Shown here in pieces: positions 1 to 7,960 of a DNA stretch of 64,000 bases. The translations under genes and the position numbers were made by a program. Origin of the DNA: Arthrobacter ulcerisalmonis (GTDB lineage Bacteria > Actinomycetota > Actinomycetes > Actinomycetales > Micrococcaceae); assembly GCF_900609065.1 (NCBI RefSeq), contig NZ_UXAU01000009.1, positions 186,001 through 250,000 of the forward strand, given 5' to 3'. The notes below the pieces were generated by a model that did no database searches, was not told the origin of the DNA, and was given only the letters and a program-made list of their open reading frames with translations. Within the stretch, counting starts at the first letter, position 1. Each line of letters starts with the position of its first letter.

Positions 1-470
1 ATGTCCACCCGAAGATCGGATTCACTCACGTGGTACGGGACCACGTTGTAGAGCTTGCCGGAGAAGTTAATCTTCATACCGTGGGTCAGGTGCCCGCCAT
101 GGGCCAAGCTCAGGCCCATAATGGTGTCGCCAGGGTTCAGCAGCGCGAACATGGCCGCGGCGTTGGCCTGCGCACCAGAATGCGGCTGGACGTTCGCGAA
201 CTCCGCACCGAACAGGTCCTTCACGCGGTCGATAGCGAGCTGCTCAACCACGTCAACGTGCTCGCAGCCGCCATAGTAGCGCTTACCCGGATAGCCCTCG
301 GCGTACTTATTGGTCAGCACCGACCCCTGCGCCTCCATGACCGCGGACGGGGCAAAATTCTCCGACGCGATCATTTCTAGCGTTGACTGCTGGCGGATCA
401 GCTCATCGGTAATGGCCGCCTGGACCTCGGGATCGGTGACCGCAAGCGACTGAGTGAGGTTGTTCATCAT
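1..470 (-). CDS. glyA: Serine hydroxymethyltransferase, N-terminal part (runs off left edge)
   Basis: SHMT is a cytosolic PLP enzyme that interconverts serine and glycine with tetrahydrofolate. The 156 residues visible show typical N-terminal signatures: [37 protein letters not shown] and [12 protein letters not shown]. The C-terminal two thirds, including the PLP lysine, lie outside the window. Two adjacent ATGs (470 and 467) follow an AGAGG ribosome site; either may be the start. It is divergent from the transporter/creatinase unit. In arthrobacters and corynebacteria a glyA copy often heads the glyA-soxBDAG sarcosine oxidase operon, so sox genes are expected just beyond the left edge; that is inference. 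Confidence 0.93.
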   Translation of the reverse strand, partial: MMNNLTQSLAVTDPEVQAAITDELIRQQSTLEMIASENFAPSAVMEAQGSVLTNKYAEGYPGKRYYGGCEHVDVVEQLAIDRVKDLFGAEFANVQPHSGAQANAAAMFALLNPGDTIMGLSLAHGGHLTHGMKINFSGKLYNVVPYHVSESDLRVD

Positions 471-494
471 AATGACCTCTTTCGAATTCTCTAT

Positions 495-507
495 GCAACG
501 CTGTTGT
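495..507. promoter_or_regulatory. Candidate operator, glyA side
   Basis: GCAAC-GCT-GTTGT, an inverted repeat with one mismatch, lies about 25 bp upstream of glyA. It matches the perfect palindrome at 649-661 in the same divergent intergenic region. The linked IclR regulator is the obvious candidate protein. Binding is inferred. Confidence 0.45.
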
Positions 508-648
508 GTGTGATGCAACACTATCTCTCGTCGACTGTAAGGTCAATCACTTTTCGCTGTGCCGACAAGAGTGTTGACTGACGCAGAAAAGCCCACATAA
601 GGGTTGAAATTGACTCTTGACTGTGGTGCGGGTCACCTCTAATCTGGA

Positions 649-661
649 GCAACCATGTTGC
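649..661. promoter_or_regulatory. Candidate operator, transporter/creatinase side
   Basis: GCAAC-CAT-GTTGC is a perfect 13-bp palindrome ending 36 bp before the transporter start. It shares its half-sites with 495-507. A further half-site, ATGCAAC, occurs at 513-519. IclR-type proteins bind short palindromes of this kind. Proposed as the operator of the IclR protein encoded at 3423-4244. Confidence 0.5.
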
Positions 662-697
662 ATTGAAAGCAACGCCCCAACTTCAATTGGTGGATAC

Positions 698-2035
698 ATG
701 AGTAACGAAATATCGTCACTGCCTCCGAGTGACCAAATACATCCCGTCAACGGAGACGGCATCAGCAAAGAAACACGCCGCAGAGTTATTGCGGCCAGTT
801 TCATCGGCAACTTCGTCGAATGGTTCGACTACGCCGTTTACGGCTATCTGGCTGTCACCATCGCAACAGTCTTTTTCCCTGAATCAGATCCCCAGACTGG
901 TCTCCTCCTGACCTTCGCCCTCTTTGCGATTTCCTTCCTGGTACGACCGCTCGGCGGCTTCGTCTGGGGCCACATCGGGGACAAAGTAGGCCGCCGGACG
1001 GCACTCTCTCTTTCCATCCTGATCATGTCCGGAGCGACTTTCTGCATCGCACTCATCCCGGGCTACGACACCATCGGCATCTGGGCGCCCATCCTGCTCC
1101 TGATCATCAGAGTTGCACAGGGCTTCTCCGCCTCAGGTGAATACGCCGGGGCCTCGGCCTTCCTGGTGGAGTACGCACCCGCGAACAAGCGCGGTCTATA
1201 CGCCGCCGTGGTTCCGGCTAGTACCGCCGCCGGCCTGCTCCTCGGCTCCTTGATCGCAGGTCTGCTGACAATCATGATCAGTACAGAGGCGATGCATAGT
1301 TGGGGCTGGCGGCTGCCCTTCCTGCTAGCGGCCCCCATGGGCCTGATCGGACGGTACATTCGGACCAAGCTGGAAGACACCCCGGTGTTCCGTGAACTCG
1401 CAGCGGAAGACGAAACCATCAAGGCCCCTGTATCCAGCCTGTTCAGGAACCACTGGCGCCAACTCCTCAAGGCTGTAGGTGCTGTCCTGCTCAACGCCGT
1501 CGGCTTCTACGTGATTCTCAGCTACATGCCCACGTATTTGTCTTCAGAACTGGGTCTCGGCCAAACGGAATCATTCCTTGCCACGACCATCGCCCTGGTC
1601 ACCTACATCGGCTTCATCTTCCTCACCGGCATGCTTTCGGACCGATACGGCCGCAAGAAGGTCCTGATGAGCGCATCCGTAGCCTTTATCGTCCTGACGG
1701 TTCCGGCCTTCGCGCTCTTGGGAACTGGAAACTTCCTGGTTATCGTGCTTGTCCAAATTCTCCTCGGCGCGATGCTGACCCTCAATGATGGAACGCTCCC
1801 CAGCTTCCTTGCGGAAATGTTCCCCACCCGCGTCCGCTACAGCGGCTTCGCGGTCAGCTTTAACCTCTCCAACGCTCTCTTCGGCGGCACCGCCCCGTTC
1901 ATGGCAACACTTCTCATCGCGGCCACGTCAAACGACCTGGCGCCCGCCTGGTACCTCGTCGCTGCAGCACTCGTTTCCCTTATCGCGGTGTCCATGTCCA
2001 AGGAAACCTGCAAAGAACCCCTGCGCAACGAATAG
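698..2035 (+). CDS. MFS transporter, metabolite:H+ symporter (MHS) type; probable creatine/sarcosine/betaine uptake
   Basis: A 445-residue membrane protein of the MHS branch of the major facilitator superfamily (ProP, ShiA, CitA relatives). Visible features are NFVEWFDYAVYGYLA at the start of helix 1, RPLGGFVWGHIGDKVGRR for the loop 2-3 motif, RVAQGFSASGEYAGA, and DRYGRKK in the second half. The ATG at 698 follows a GGTGG-type ribosome site; the frame is open further upstream but that stretch is not transporter-like. It sits 56 bp before creatinase, so the substrate is probably creatine or another methylated amino acid. The substrate is inferred from context only. Confidence 0.85.
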   Translation: MSNEISSLPPSDQIHPVNGDGISKETRRRVIAASFIGNFVEWFDYAVYGYLAVTIATVFFPESDPQTGLLLTFALFAISFLVRPLGGFVWGHIGDKVGRRTALSLSILIMSGATFCIALIPGYDTIGIWAPILLLIIRVAQGFSASGEYAGASAFLVEYAPANKRGLYAAVVPASTAAGLLLGSLIAGLLTIMISTEAMHSWGWRLPFLLAAPMGLIGRYIRTKLEDTPVFRELAAEDETIKAPVSSLFRNHWRQLLKAVGAVLLNAVGFYVILSYMPTYLSSELGLGQTESFLATTIALVTYIGFIFLTGMLSDRYGRKKVLMSASVAFIVLTVPAFALLGTGNFLVIVLVQILLGAMLTLNDGTLPSFLAEMFPTRVRYSGFAVSFNLSNALFGGTAPFMATLLIAATSNDLAPAWYLVAAALVSLIAVSMSKETCKEPLRNE

Positions 2036-2091
2036 AACCAGCCTTCGAACTTACTCACGGCAAAAACCGCACCACAGAAAGGCACCACCCA

Positions 2092-3348
2092 ATGACCACC
2101 ACAGCATCCGAGAACGCAACGTCTGTCGCCGAACTCGAGCGCACCAAAGTCCTAAAGAATGGCGAGAAAGTCAGCCTGACGTTCTCCGATGCCGAATTTG
2201 AGCGCCGGCTCGCCGGACTGCGCCAGATCATGGTTGAAAAGGACCTTGACGCCGTAATACTGACCAGCTATCACTCGATCAAGTACTACTCTGACTTCTT
2301 GTTCACCACCTTCGGCCGCCCCTACGCCATGGTGGTCACCAAGGATGACAGCGTTACCGTGACGGCCAACATCGACGCAGGCATGCCGTGGCGTCGTAGT
2401 TTCGGCGACAACATCATCTACACCGACTGGCGCCGCGACAACTACATCTTCGCGATCCAGGAAGTGCTCCGCACCCGCGGCATCAACGCGCGCAGGATCG
2501 GGGTCGAGGACGACTCGTTGCCGTTGGACAACCGCAATAAGATCCAGGCAGCCTTCGCCGGTGCATCACTGGTGGACGTGGCCCAGTCCGCGATGCGCCA
2601 GCGGATGATTAAGTCGGCAGAGGAGATCGCGGTCATCAAGCACGGTGCCCGGATCGGTGATCTCGGCGGGGAAGCCATCCGTAAAGCCATCACCGCTGGC
2701 ATCACGGAGTACGAGGTTGCCCTGATCGGCACCGAAGCCATGGTCCACGAAATCGCCCGCACCTTCCCCAACTCGGAGATCCGGGACACCTGGGTCTGGT
2801 TCCAGTCCGGCATCAACACCGACGGCGCCCACAACTGGGCCACCACCCGCAAGATCCAAGAACACGACATCCTGTCCCTGAACTGCTTCCCCATGACCTC
2901 CGGCTACTACACAGCCCTAGAACGGACACTCTTCTACGGTGAACCGGACGCCCGCTCACTCGAGCTATGGAACATTAACGTGGAGGTCCACGAGCGTGGT
3001 TTGGAACTTATCAAACCCGGTGCCGTATGCAAGGACATCGCCGCTGAGCTCAACGAAATCTACGTCGGCCACGGCCTGCTGGCCAACCGCACCTTCGGGT
3101 ACGGACACTCCTTCGGCGTCCTCAGCCACTATTACGGCCGCGAGGCTGGCCTAGAACTGCGCGAGGACATCGACACCGTCCTGGAACCGGGAATGGTGGT
3201 CTCCATGGAGCCCATGATCACCGTCATGGACGGCCAGCCGGGTGCAGGCGGCTACCGCGAGCATGACATCCTCGTGGTGGGTGAAGACGGAGCCGAAAAC
3301 ATCACCAAATTCCCCTTCGGCCCGGAACACAACATTATCGGCGCTTAG
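2092..3348 (+). CDS. Creatinase (creatine amidinohydrolase, EC 3.5.3.3)
   Basis: Hydrolyses creatine to sarcosine and urea in the cytoplasm. It is a 418-residue member of the M24 'pita-bread' fold that uses no metal. It resembles Pseudomonas creatinase along its whole length: TSYHSIKYYSDFL, YTDWRRDNY, WFQSGINTDGAHN, CFPMTSGYYTALERTLF, FGYGHSFGVLSHYYGREAG and EPGMVVSMEPM. The catalytic histidine in TDGAHN is His247 here. The ATG follows AGAAAGG. It lies between a transporter and an IclR regulator and divergent from glyA, which fits creatine to sarcosine to glycine to serine. A generic Xaa-Pro peptidase label would be wrong, because the creatinase signatures are intact. Confidence 0.95.
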   Translation: MTTTASENATSVAELERTKVLKNGEKVSLTFSDAEFERRLAGLRQIMVEKDLDAVILTSYHSIKYYSDFLFTTFGRPYAMVVTKDDSVTVTANIDAGMPWRRSFGDNIIYTDWRRDNYIFAIQEVLRTRGINARRIGVEDDSLPLDNRNKIQAAFAGASLVDVAQSAMRQRMIKSAEEIAVIKHGARIGDLGGEAIRKAITAGITEYEVALIGTEAMVHEIARTFPNSEIRDTWVWFQSGINTDGAHNWATTRKIQEHDILSLNCFPMTSGYYTALERTLFYGEPDARSLELWNINVEVHERGLELIKPGAVCKDIAAELNEIYVGHGLLANRTFGYGHSFGVLSHYYGREAGLELREDIDTVLEPGMVVSMEPMITVMDGQPGAGGYREHDILVVGEDGAENITKFPFGPEHNIIGA

Positions 3349-3375
3349 ACCCCAGCGCTCAACGATCCAAATGGG

Positions 3376-3406
3376 AAGTGGCGCCACTAATTCGGTGGCG
3401 CCGCTT
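3376..3406 (+). terminator. Hairpin terminator after creatinase
   Basis: A 12-bp stem (AAGTGGCGCCAC pairing with GTGGCGCCGCTT, one G-U) with a 7-nt loop lies 28 bp after the creatinase stop. The T-run is weak (CTTTC), so it may be only a partial terminator before the IclR gene. Confidence 0.6.
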
Positions 3407-3422
3407 TCGACCACCTTAGGGA

Positions 3423-4244
3423 ATGATGGATAGCACCATGAGCGCAACAGAACCCGAAACCATACGCAACGGCGACAGCAAGGGCGCATCCGTCATCGTC
3501 AATGCAATCGCCGTCCTACGCACTTTCACGGCAGACGAGCCACTCCTCGGGGTCACCGAAATCGCCAACCGCGTCGGACTGCACAAAAGCAGCGTTTCCA
3601 GGATTCTGGCCACTTTCGAACAGGAAGGCCTAGTGGAACGCGACGCAGAAACCCGCCGCTTTCGCCTCGGTCTCGGGCTGATAGCCGTAGCCGGACCCCT
3701 CCTTGCCGAACTCGAAGAGCGGCGCGTCGCCTACCCCGTGCTCCTTGAACTCTCCGAGCAGACCGGCGAAACCAGCGCCCTCATGGTCTGGAACGGTGAC
3801 GAATCCATCTGCGTGGAACAGATCGCCAGCCACCACCAGATCAAACACACCACCCCGCTCGGCGCCCGGTACAACGACGCACTGAGTTCATCAGTCCAGG
3901 TGTTCCTAGCGCAAGAATCGGAAGAACGTGTCCGTGGCCTCCTGCGCAGTGGCGCCATCACTTATCCAGGGCTTGATGAATCGAGCCTGGACGCCTACAT
4001 GCTCCGACTGAAAGAGGACACCCGGCGAGGATGGACCATTAACTACGGGGACACCTCAATCGACGAAGTGGGCCTGGCCGCACCGGTATATGACCATCGG
4101 GGCGCTGTCGTGGCCGCCGTCCTGATCCCGGCTCCCCGCTTCCGAGTCTCTGCCGAAAGGCTGCAGGCACTGGGAGAAGCATGCTCCGCGGCAGCGCGCA
4201 GGATCACCGTACGCCTCGGTGGTCGGCCCCTGGACGAGCGCTAG
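3423..4244 (+). CDS. IclR-family transcriptional regulator
   Basis: About 273 residues. The N-terminal winged helix-turn-helix (LGVTEIANRVGLHKSSVSRILATFEQEGLVERD, around residues 40-70) is followed by an IclR effector domain (SICVEQIASHHQIKHTTPLGARYNDALSSS and GWTINYGDTSIDEVGLAAPVYD). The start is uncertain: ATG at 3423, 3426 or 3438. AGGGA sits almost against the first two, while 3438 has a normal gap to GGA. Its position right after creatinase suggests that it controls the creatine genes and possibly glyA, through the GCAAC-N3-GTTG(C/T) sites. The effector is unknown; creatine or sarcosine are the obvious guesses. Confidence 0.88.
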   Translation: MMDSTMSATEPETIRNGDSKGASVIVNAIAVLRTFTADEPLLGVTEIANRVGLHKSSVSRILATFEQEGLVERDAETRRFRLGLGLIAVAGPLLAELEERRVAYPVLLELSEQTGETSALMVWNGDESICVEQIASHHQIKHTTPLGARYNDALSSSVQVFLAQESEERVRGLLRSGAITYPGLDESSLDAYMLRLKEDTRRGWTINYGDTSIDEVGLAAPVYDHRGAVVAAVLIPAPRFRVSAERLQALGEACSAAARRITVRLGGRPLDER

Positions 4245-4510
4245 AAGCCCCCGGCCCCTCGCCGCCGAGGCGTTGACGCAGCGGCGTCAATGGTTTTTCG
4301 CGGAACCATTAGCGTGCGCCCATCACAGCTGTATGGCCTCTTTACCTTCTGCGGTCCTGCCCGCGCATGAGTGCTATGCCAAAGCCGAAACGACCGAACC
4401 ACCGTTTTCAACCAGCATTCTAAGCATCCGCATACGCTCACAAACGCTGACCGCTGCGAAAGGTGAGGAGCGAACCCCACAGCCGAATCAATATGTTCGA
4501 AAGGAATGAG

Positions 4511-4744
4511 ATGTCAGCGATCTATGGGGATACCCCTGAATTCGCGATCTGGGAGTTGGCAGAGATAGGAGACACCGTCCTCCTTCAAAAGCCCGGCTGC
4601 ACACCTCACCGTGGTGTCGTCGAAAACAGGACAGCCGATGGCGACATCGTATGGGTCATCTCGGCTGGAGCGCGGCTTCTCTTCCATCTCGGAGACGGAT
4701 ACAGCCTCAGAGTTAGGGCAAGAAACCGCCCGCGCGCAAGGTGA
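4511..4744 (+). CDS. Small hypothetical protein (77 aa)
   Basis: ATG at 4511 has a good ribosome site (AAGGAATGAG). The product is a compact protein with strands suggestive of a small beta-barrel (VLLQKPGCTPHRGVVENRTADGDIVWVI) and a basic tail (RVRARNRPRAR). No family is recognised. It stands alone, 267 bp after the IclR gene. It could be a plasmid-style or phage-style accessory protein; nothing in the sequence decides. Confidence 0.5.
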   Translation: MSAIYGDTPEFAIWELAEIGDTVLLQKPGCTPHRGVVENRTADGDIVWVISAGARLLFHLGDGYSLRVRARNRPRAR

Positions 4745-5340
4745 ACGAGTGATTCCCAGCCAGATGATTCTGGACCAGAAGATCAAAATCACCCAATCTG
4801 ACCACTGACAAGACTTCTTCAGAATTGCCCACGGGACAGAAACTCCCGCGGTACTTCTGCTCCCTTGGATTGAACGCCGATTACGGAGGTTATGTCACCG
4901 CTTTCTTGGCCGATCTGCATCGCAGCGGGTTTCGACGCTTTAGTGGTCTCCGAGGGGATCTCTCCGGTGGCAGTCGGGTGCCAATCGATCTGATTTATGT
5001 TATTCCAAGAACGACTCGACAGGTTCTCAAGCTGCATCTATCCCGTGCCCATGGCCCGGCCTTCCGCAGGGACTCATTCGGCACCGGCAGCGCTGCCAAA
5101 ATCAGCAGGTTCTTGACCGTCACTTCTCCCGTTCGTCCCCGAAAAACTGCCTCTTACTCTTCCACCGTTTGCCCACGGATCACGGGTCTTCTTCGACCTC
5201 GCCGGGATGTTATCTCGTCGGAGGCTGGAGAAATTGGCGCGATGAGTACTCTCCTCATCCGACATTTCAATTCCTCCGACAAGGGCCAATCCAGCGACCC
5301 AAAAGGCGGAACAAACCAACCAGCGTGCCGCACTCAGGAT
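4745..5340. other. About 600 bp without a convincing gene
   Basis: Both strands have open frames here (for example 4825-5574 + and 5074-5319 -), but none has a good ribosome site or recognisable domains, and the base composition is lower in GC than in the neighbouring genes. It looks like eroded intergenic DNA. Confidence 0.5.
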
Positions 5341-5817
5341 CTAGCGAGATCCGCGTGTCCTCACATGTTCCAACAGGGCATGAAGAATAGGCTCCTGGCC
5401 TTTGACCAGCTTCAAGCGGGCAGCTTCAACGGGGAACCAGCCGGCATTGTCGATCTCGGGGAACTGCGCCACGGTGCCCGAACCCTTGGGCCACTCCAGC
5501 TCAAACGTGTTGCTCCGGACCTCGTCGGGCGCGAAGTCGTGCTCCGCGGCAAAAGCAGTCACGATCTTTCCTGACGATTGCCGGAAGTCGCCCAGCAACT
5601 GATAGTCGGCAGCCGGGGCGGGACTGCCCATCTCCTCCTCGAATTCGCGCAGCGCCGCGGCCAGCGGATCTTCGTCTGGTGAGTACTCACCCTTGGGAAT
5701 TGACCAAGCGTGCGCATCCTTGTGCGCCCAGAACGGGCCGCCCATGTGGCCGATCCACACCTCCAGTCCGGCCGGGCCTGAGCGATAGAGCAGGATTCCT
5801 GCGCTGCGTACCGGCAT
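5341..5817 (-). CDS. NUDIX hydrolase
   Basis: A 158-residue soluble protein with a complete Nudix box, GEYSPDEDPLAAALREFEEEMG-like (G-x5-E-x7-REFEEE-x-G, around residues 40-61). It binds divalent metal and hydrolyses nucleoside-diphosphate-linked compounds. The start at 5817 (MPVRSAGILLYR) follows CGAGGAG; the frame extends upstream but that extension does not look like NUDIX. It has the layout of the short NUDIX proteins often annotated as NTP pyrophosphohydrolases. The substrate cannot be deduced. Monocistronic and divergent from the next small gene. Confidence 0.85.
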   Translation of the reverse strand: MPVRSAGILLYRSGPAGLEVWIGHMGGPFWAHKDAHAWSIPKGEYSPDEDPLAAALREFEEEMGSPAPAADYQLLGDFRQSSGKIVTAFAAEHDFAPDEVRSNTFELEWPKGSGTVAQFPEIDNAGWFPVEAARLKLVKGQEPILHALLEHVRTRGSR

Positions 5818-5959
5818 GGTCTCCTCGTTCGGCTGGGGCTGGGGGCTAACGAATCCAGCAGCCGGTGAACTCCCAGAGAGTTGCCAGTGGGCGTTCATCT
5901 CATGTTCATGGCACTGACTTAGATTATGTCTTCAGGTACTTTCCGTGAAAGGACGCGTC

Positions 5960-6217
5960 ATGGCCGACATTGCCACCGTACTGGGCCGGCTCACTCCGGC
6001 GGAACACGAAGAACTTCGCGGATTGGGCCCCAAGGAACATTTGCCGCGGCATCTCCAGGAAGCCATTGATCGGGCGGCCGGCGGAACGGGTGCCGGTAAG
6101 GGCTACTACGTTCCCACCGGCAACGTCAGCTCCACGGGCGGGACCTTGCTCATGCTCCGGAACGACGTCTCCACCTGGCTGGCCGCGACACCCAGCAAAC
6201 TATCGGACCCTGTGTAG
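5960..6217 (+). CDS. Conserved-looking hypothetical protein (85 aa)
   Basis: ATG at 5960 follows AAAGGA at ideal distance; a GTG 15 bp upstream is less likely. The protein starts MADIATVLGRLTPAEHEEL and contains a glycine-rich middle (GGTGAGKGYYVPTGN). The GTGAGKG stretch is not a functional P-loop, because the surrounding fold is missing in such a short protein. Function unknown. It lies between NUDIX and radA, transcribed convergently with radA. Confidence 0.55.
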   Translation: MADIATVLGRLTPAEHEELRGLGPKEHLPRHLQEAIDRAAGGTGAGKGYYVPTGNVSSTGGTLLMLRNDVSTWLAATPSKLSDPV

Positions 6218-6255
6218 CGCACCAAGACCCAAGAGCCAACCAAGGCCCCGTGCAG

Positions 6256-7629
6256 CTAGCCAATTAGCAGGCTCAGCGCCTCGGTCAGGTGCTCCACTTC
6301 GCGTACGGAGAAACCCGCTGGAACAGGTCCGGGACCGGTGTGGCTTGCGGGCACCACCGCGTGGGTGAACCCCAGCCGGTGGGCCTCCTGGATGCGCTGG
6401 TTGATGCCGGGAACGGGGCGGACCTCACCGGCAAGCCCCACCTCGCCAAAGGCCACCAGCCGGATGGGCAGGGGCTTGCGGGCCTTGGCTGAGGCTACGG
6501 CCAGTGCAACAGCCAGGTCTGTGGCCGGTTCGCTCAACTTCACCCCGCCCACGGTGGCCACGTACGAATCATCCTTATGTAGCAGGCAGCCCGCGCGTTG
6601 CTGCAGCACCGCCAGCAGCATGGAGACGCGGGAGCTGTCCAGGCCGCTGGTTGCCCGGCGGGGCTGGGAAGTGGGGCTTTCCGCCAGCAGCGACTGCACT
6701 TCGGCCAGCAGCGGCCGCCTGCCCTCCAGGGTGACGGTAATGCACGTCCCGGACACGGGTTCCTTGGTCCGGCTGACAAACAGTCCACTGGGATCTGCCA
6801 GGCCTTCGATGCCGTTCTCGTTCAGGTCGAAGCAGCCAACATCATCGGTGGGCCCGTAACGGTTCTTGACGGCACGCAGCAACCGCAGCCGGGAGTGGCG
6901 TTCGCCCTCAAACAGGCAGACCACGTCCACCAGGTGTTCCAGCAAACGCGGGCCCGCGATGGAGCCGTCCTTGGTCACATGCCCCACCAGGAGGGTGGTC
7001 ATGTTGCGGCGCTTGGCCGCCGCGATAATGGAGGCGGCCACCTCACGGACCTGTGAAACTCCGCCAGCGCTGCCATCCACGTCAGCGCTGCTCAAGGTCT
7101 GGACGGAGTCCACGATCAGCAGGCGTGGCTCAATCTTTTCCACCTGTCCCAGGGCCTGTCCCAGGTCCGTTTCGGCGGAGAGGTAGAGGGATTCGGCCAC
7201 GGCGTCGATCCGCTCGGCTCGGAGTTTCACCTGCGCCGCCGACTCTTCGCCCGTCACGTACAGCACGTCCTGGGCGGTGCGGGCGAACTTCGCGGCCACG
7301 TCAAGCAACAGCGTGGACTTGCCGACGCCGGGCTCCCCGGCCAGGAGGATGACCGCACCTGGGACCAGCCCGCCACCCAGCACGCGGTCCAGTTCGTCAA
7401 CGCCCGTTGGCAGGAACGCAGCCGTGGTGGCGTCCACCTCGGCGATCCTGCGGGCAGGCTCCAGCACCGTGGTGGCGGCGGTGGTTCGGGCAATTGCCCC
7501 GCCCGTCTCCTCCACCGTTCCCCACGCCTGGCATTCGCCGCAGCGGCCTACCCATTTAACGGCTGTCCAGCCGCATTCGGAACACTTGTAGGCCGGTGCC
7601 TTGGCAGCCCGGGAAGTCTTTGTCGCCAT
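6256..7629 (-). CDS. radA: DNA repair protein RadA
   Basis: A 457-residue branch-migration ATPase of recombinational repair. Features in order: an N-terminal C4 zinc finger (CSECGWTAVKWVGRCGECQAWG, residues 14-35), Walker A (GEPGVGKSTLL), Walker B (LLIVDSVQ), the RadA-specific KNRFG motif as KNRYG, and a C-terminal Lon-like domain (DLAVALAVASA). The start at 7629 (MATKTSRAAK) is chosen because the zinc finger begins right after it; the frame is open upstream to 7842 but that stretch is not RadA-like. Length is normal for the family. Confidence 0.95.
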   Translation of the reverse strand: MATKTSRAAKAPAYKCSECGWTAVKWVGRCGECQAWGTVEETGGAIARTTAATTVLEPARRIAEVDATTAAFLPTGVDELDRVLGGGLVPGAVILLAGEPGVGKSTLLLDVAAKFARTAQDVLYVTGEESAAQVKLRAERIDAVAESLYLSAETDLGQALGQVEKIEPRLLIVDSVQTLSSADVDGSAGGVSQVREVAASIIAAAKRRNMTTLLVGHVTKDGSIAGPRLLEHLVDVVCLFEGERHSRLRLLRAVKNRYGPTDDVGCFDLNENGIEGLADPSGLFVSRTKEPVSGTCITVTLEGRRPLLAEVQSLLAESPTSQPRRATSGLDSSRVSMLLAVLQQRAGCLLHKDDSYVATVGGVKLSEPATDLAVALAVASAKARKPLPIRLVAFGEVGLAGEVRPVPGINQRIQEAHRLGFTHAVVPASHTGPGPVPAGFSVREVEHLTEALSLLIG

Positions 7630-7853
7630 GTATACAAGGCTAGTGGAGGGCACCGACAACGCAGGCCGCGGAGGCCGCGCCGGAGAACCCGATGCAGAGC
7701 CCCAGGAGAAGCGCTGTAGTACCAAGAGGTCCGCCCAAAGCAGCCCCGACGAGCGCCCCCACCAGAACCCGCAGAAAAGTTTTCCAGCCAAAACGCTTGC
7801 CGCACCTCCGCAGCAGACGTTAGAGTTTGATGTTGAAGGCAATTTCGCCTACA

Positions 7854-7882
7854 GGATTGTTACTCGGCAACGAGGCAAGACC
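7854..7882 (+). promoter_or_regulatory. Ribonucleic antiterminator (RAT) for a BglG/LicT protein
   Basis: GGATTGTTACT...AGGCAAGACC is a near-consensus RAT. Its 3' end (7878-7882) overlaps the left arm of the terminator at 7878-7919, as in bgl/lic/sac leaders. Binding of the antiterminator encoded at 11549-12409 would block terminator formation and switch the beta-glucoside operon on. Confidence 0.88.
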
Positions 7883-7919
7883 TGAGAAACACATTACGTG
7901 TATCTCGGGTCTTTTTTTG
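7878..7919 (+). terminator. Leader terminator of the beta-glucoside operon
   Basis: AGACCTGAGA pairs with TCTCGGGTCT (one G-U) around an inner ACAC/GTGT stem, followed by seven T residues. It is mutually exclusive with the RAT hairpin. Confidence 0.88.
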
Positions 7920-7960
7920 TGCCCAAAAACGCTTGAGCAACATAGACAGAGAGGTCTGAC

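Noticed and set aside
2092..3348. Xaa-Pro aminopeptidase annotation for the M24-fold protein
   Set aside because: The metal ligands of aminopeptidase P are not conserved, while creatinase-specific stretches are nearly continuous.
5074..5319. Open frame of 81 codons on the minus strand in the gap before NUDIX
   Set aside because: No ribosome site, no family pattern, charged low-complexity translation, and a competing open frame on the other strand.
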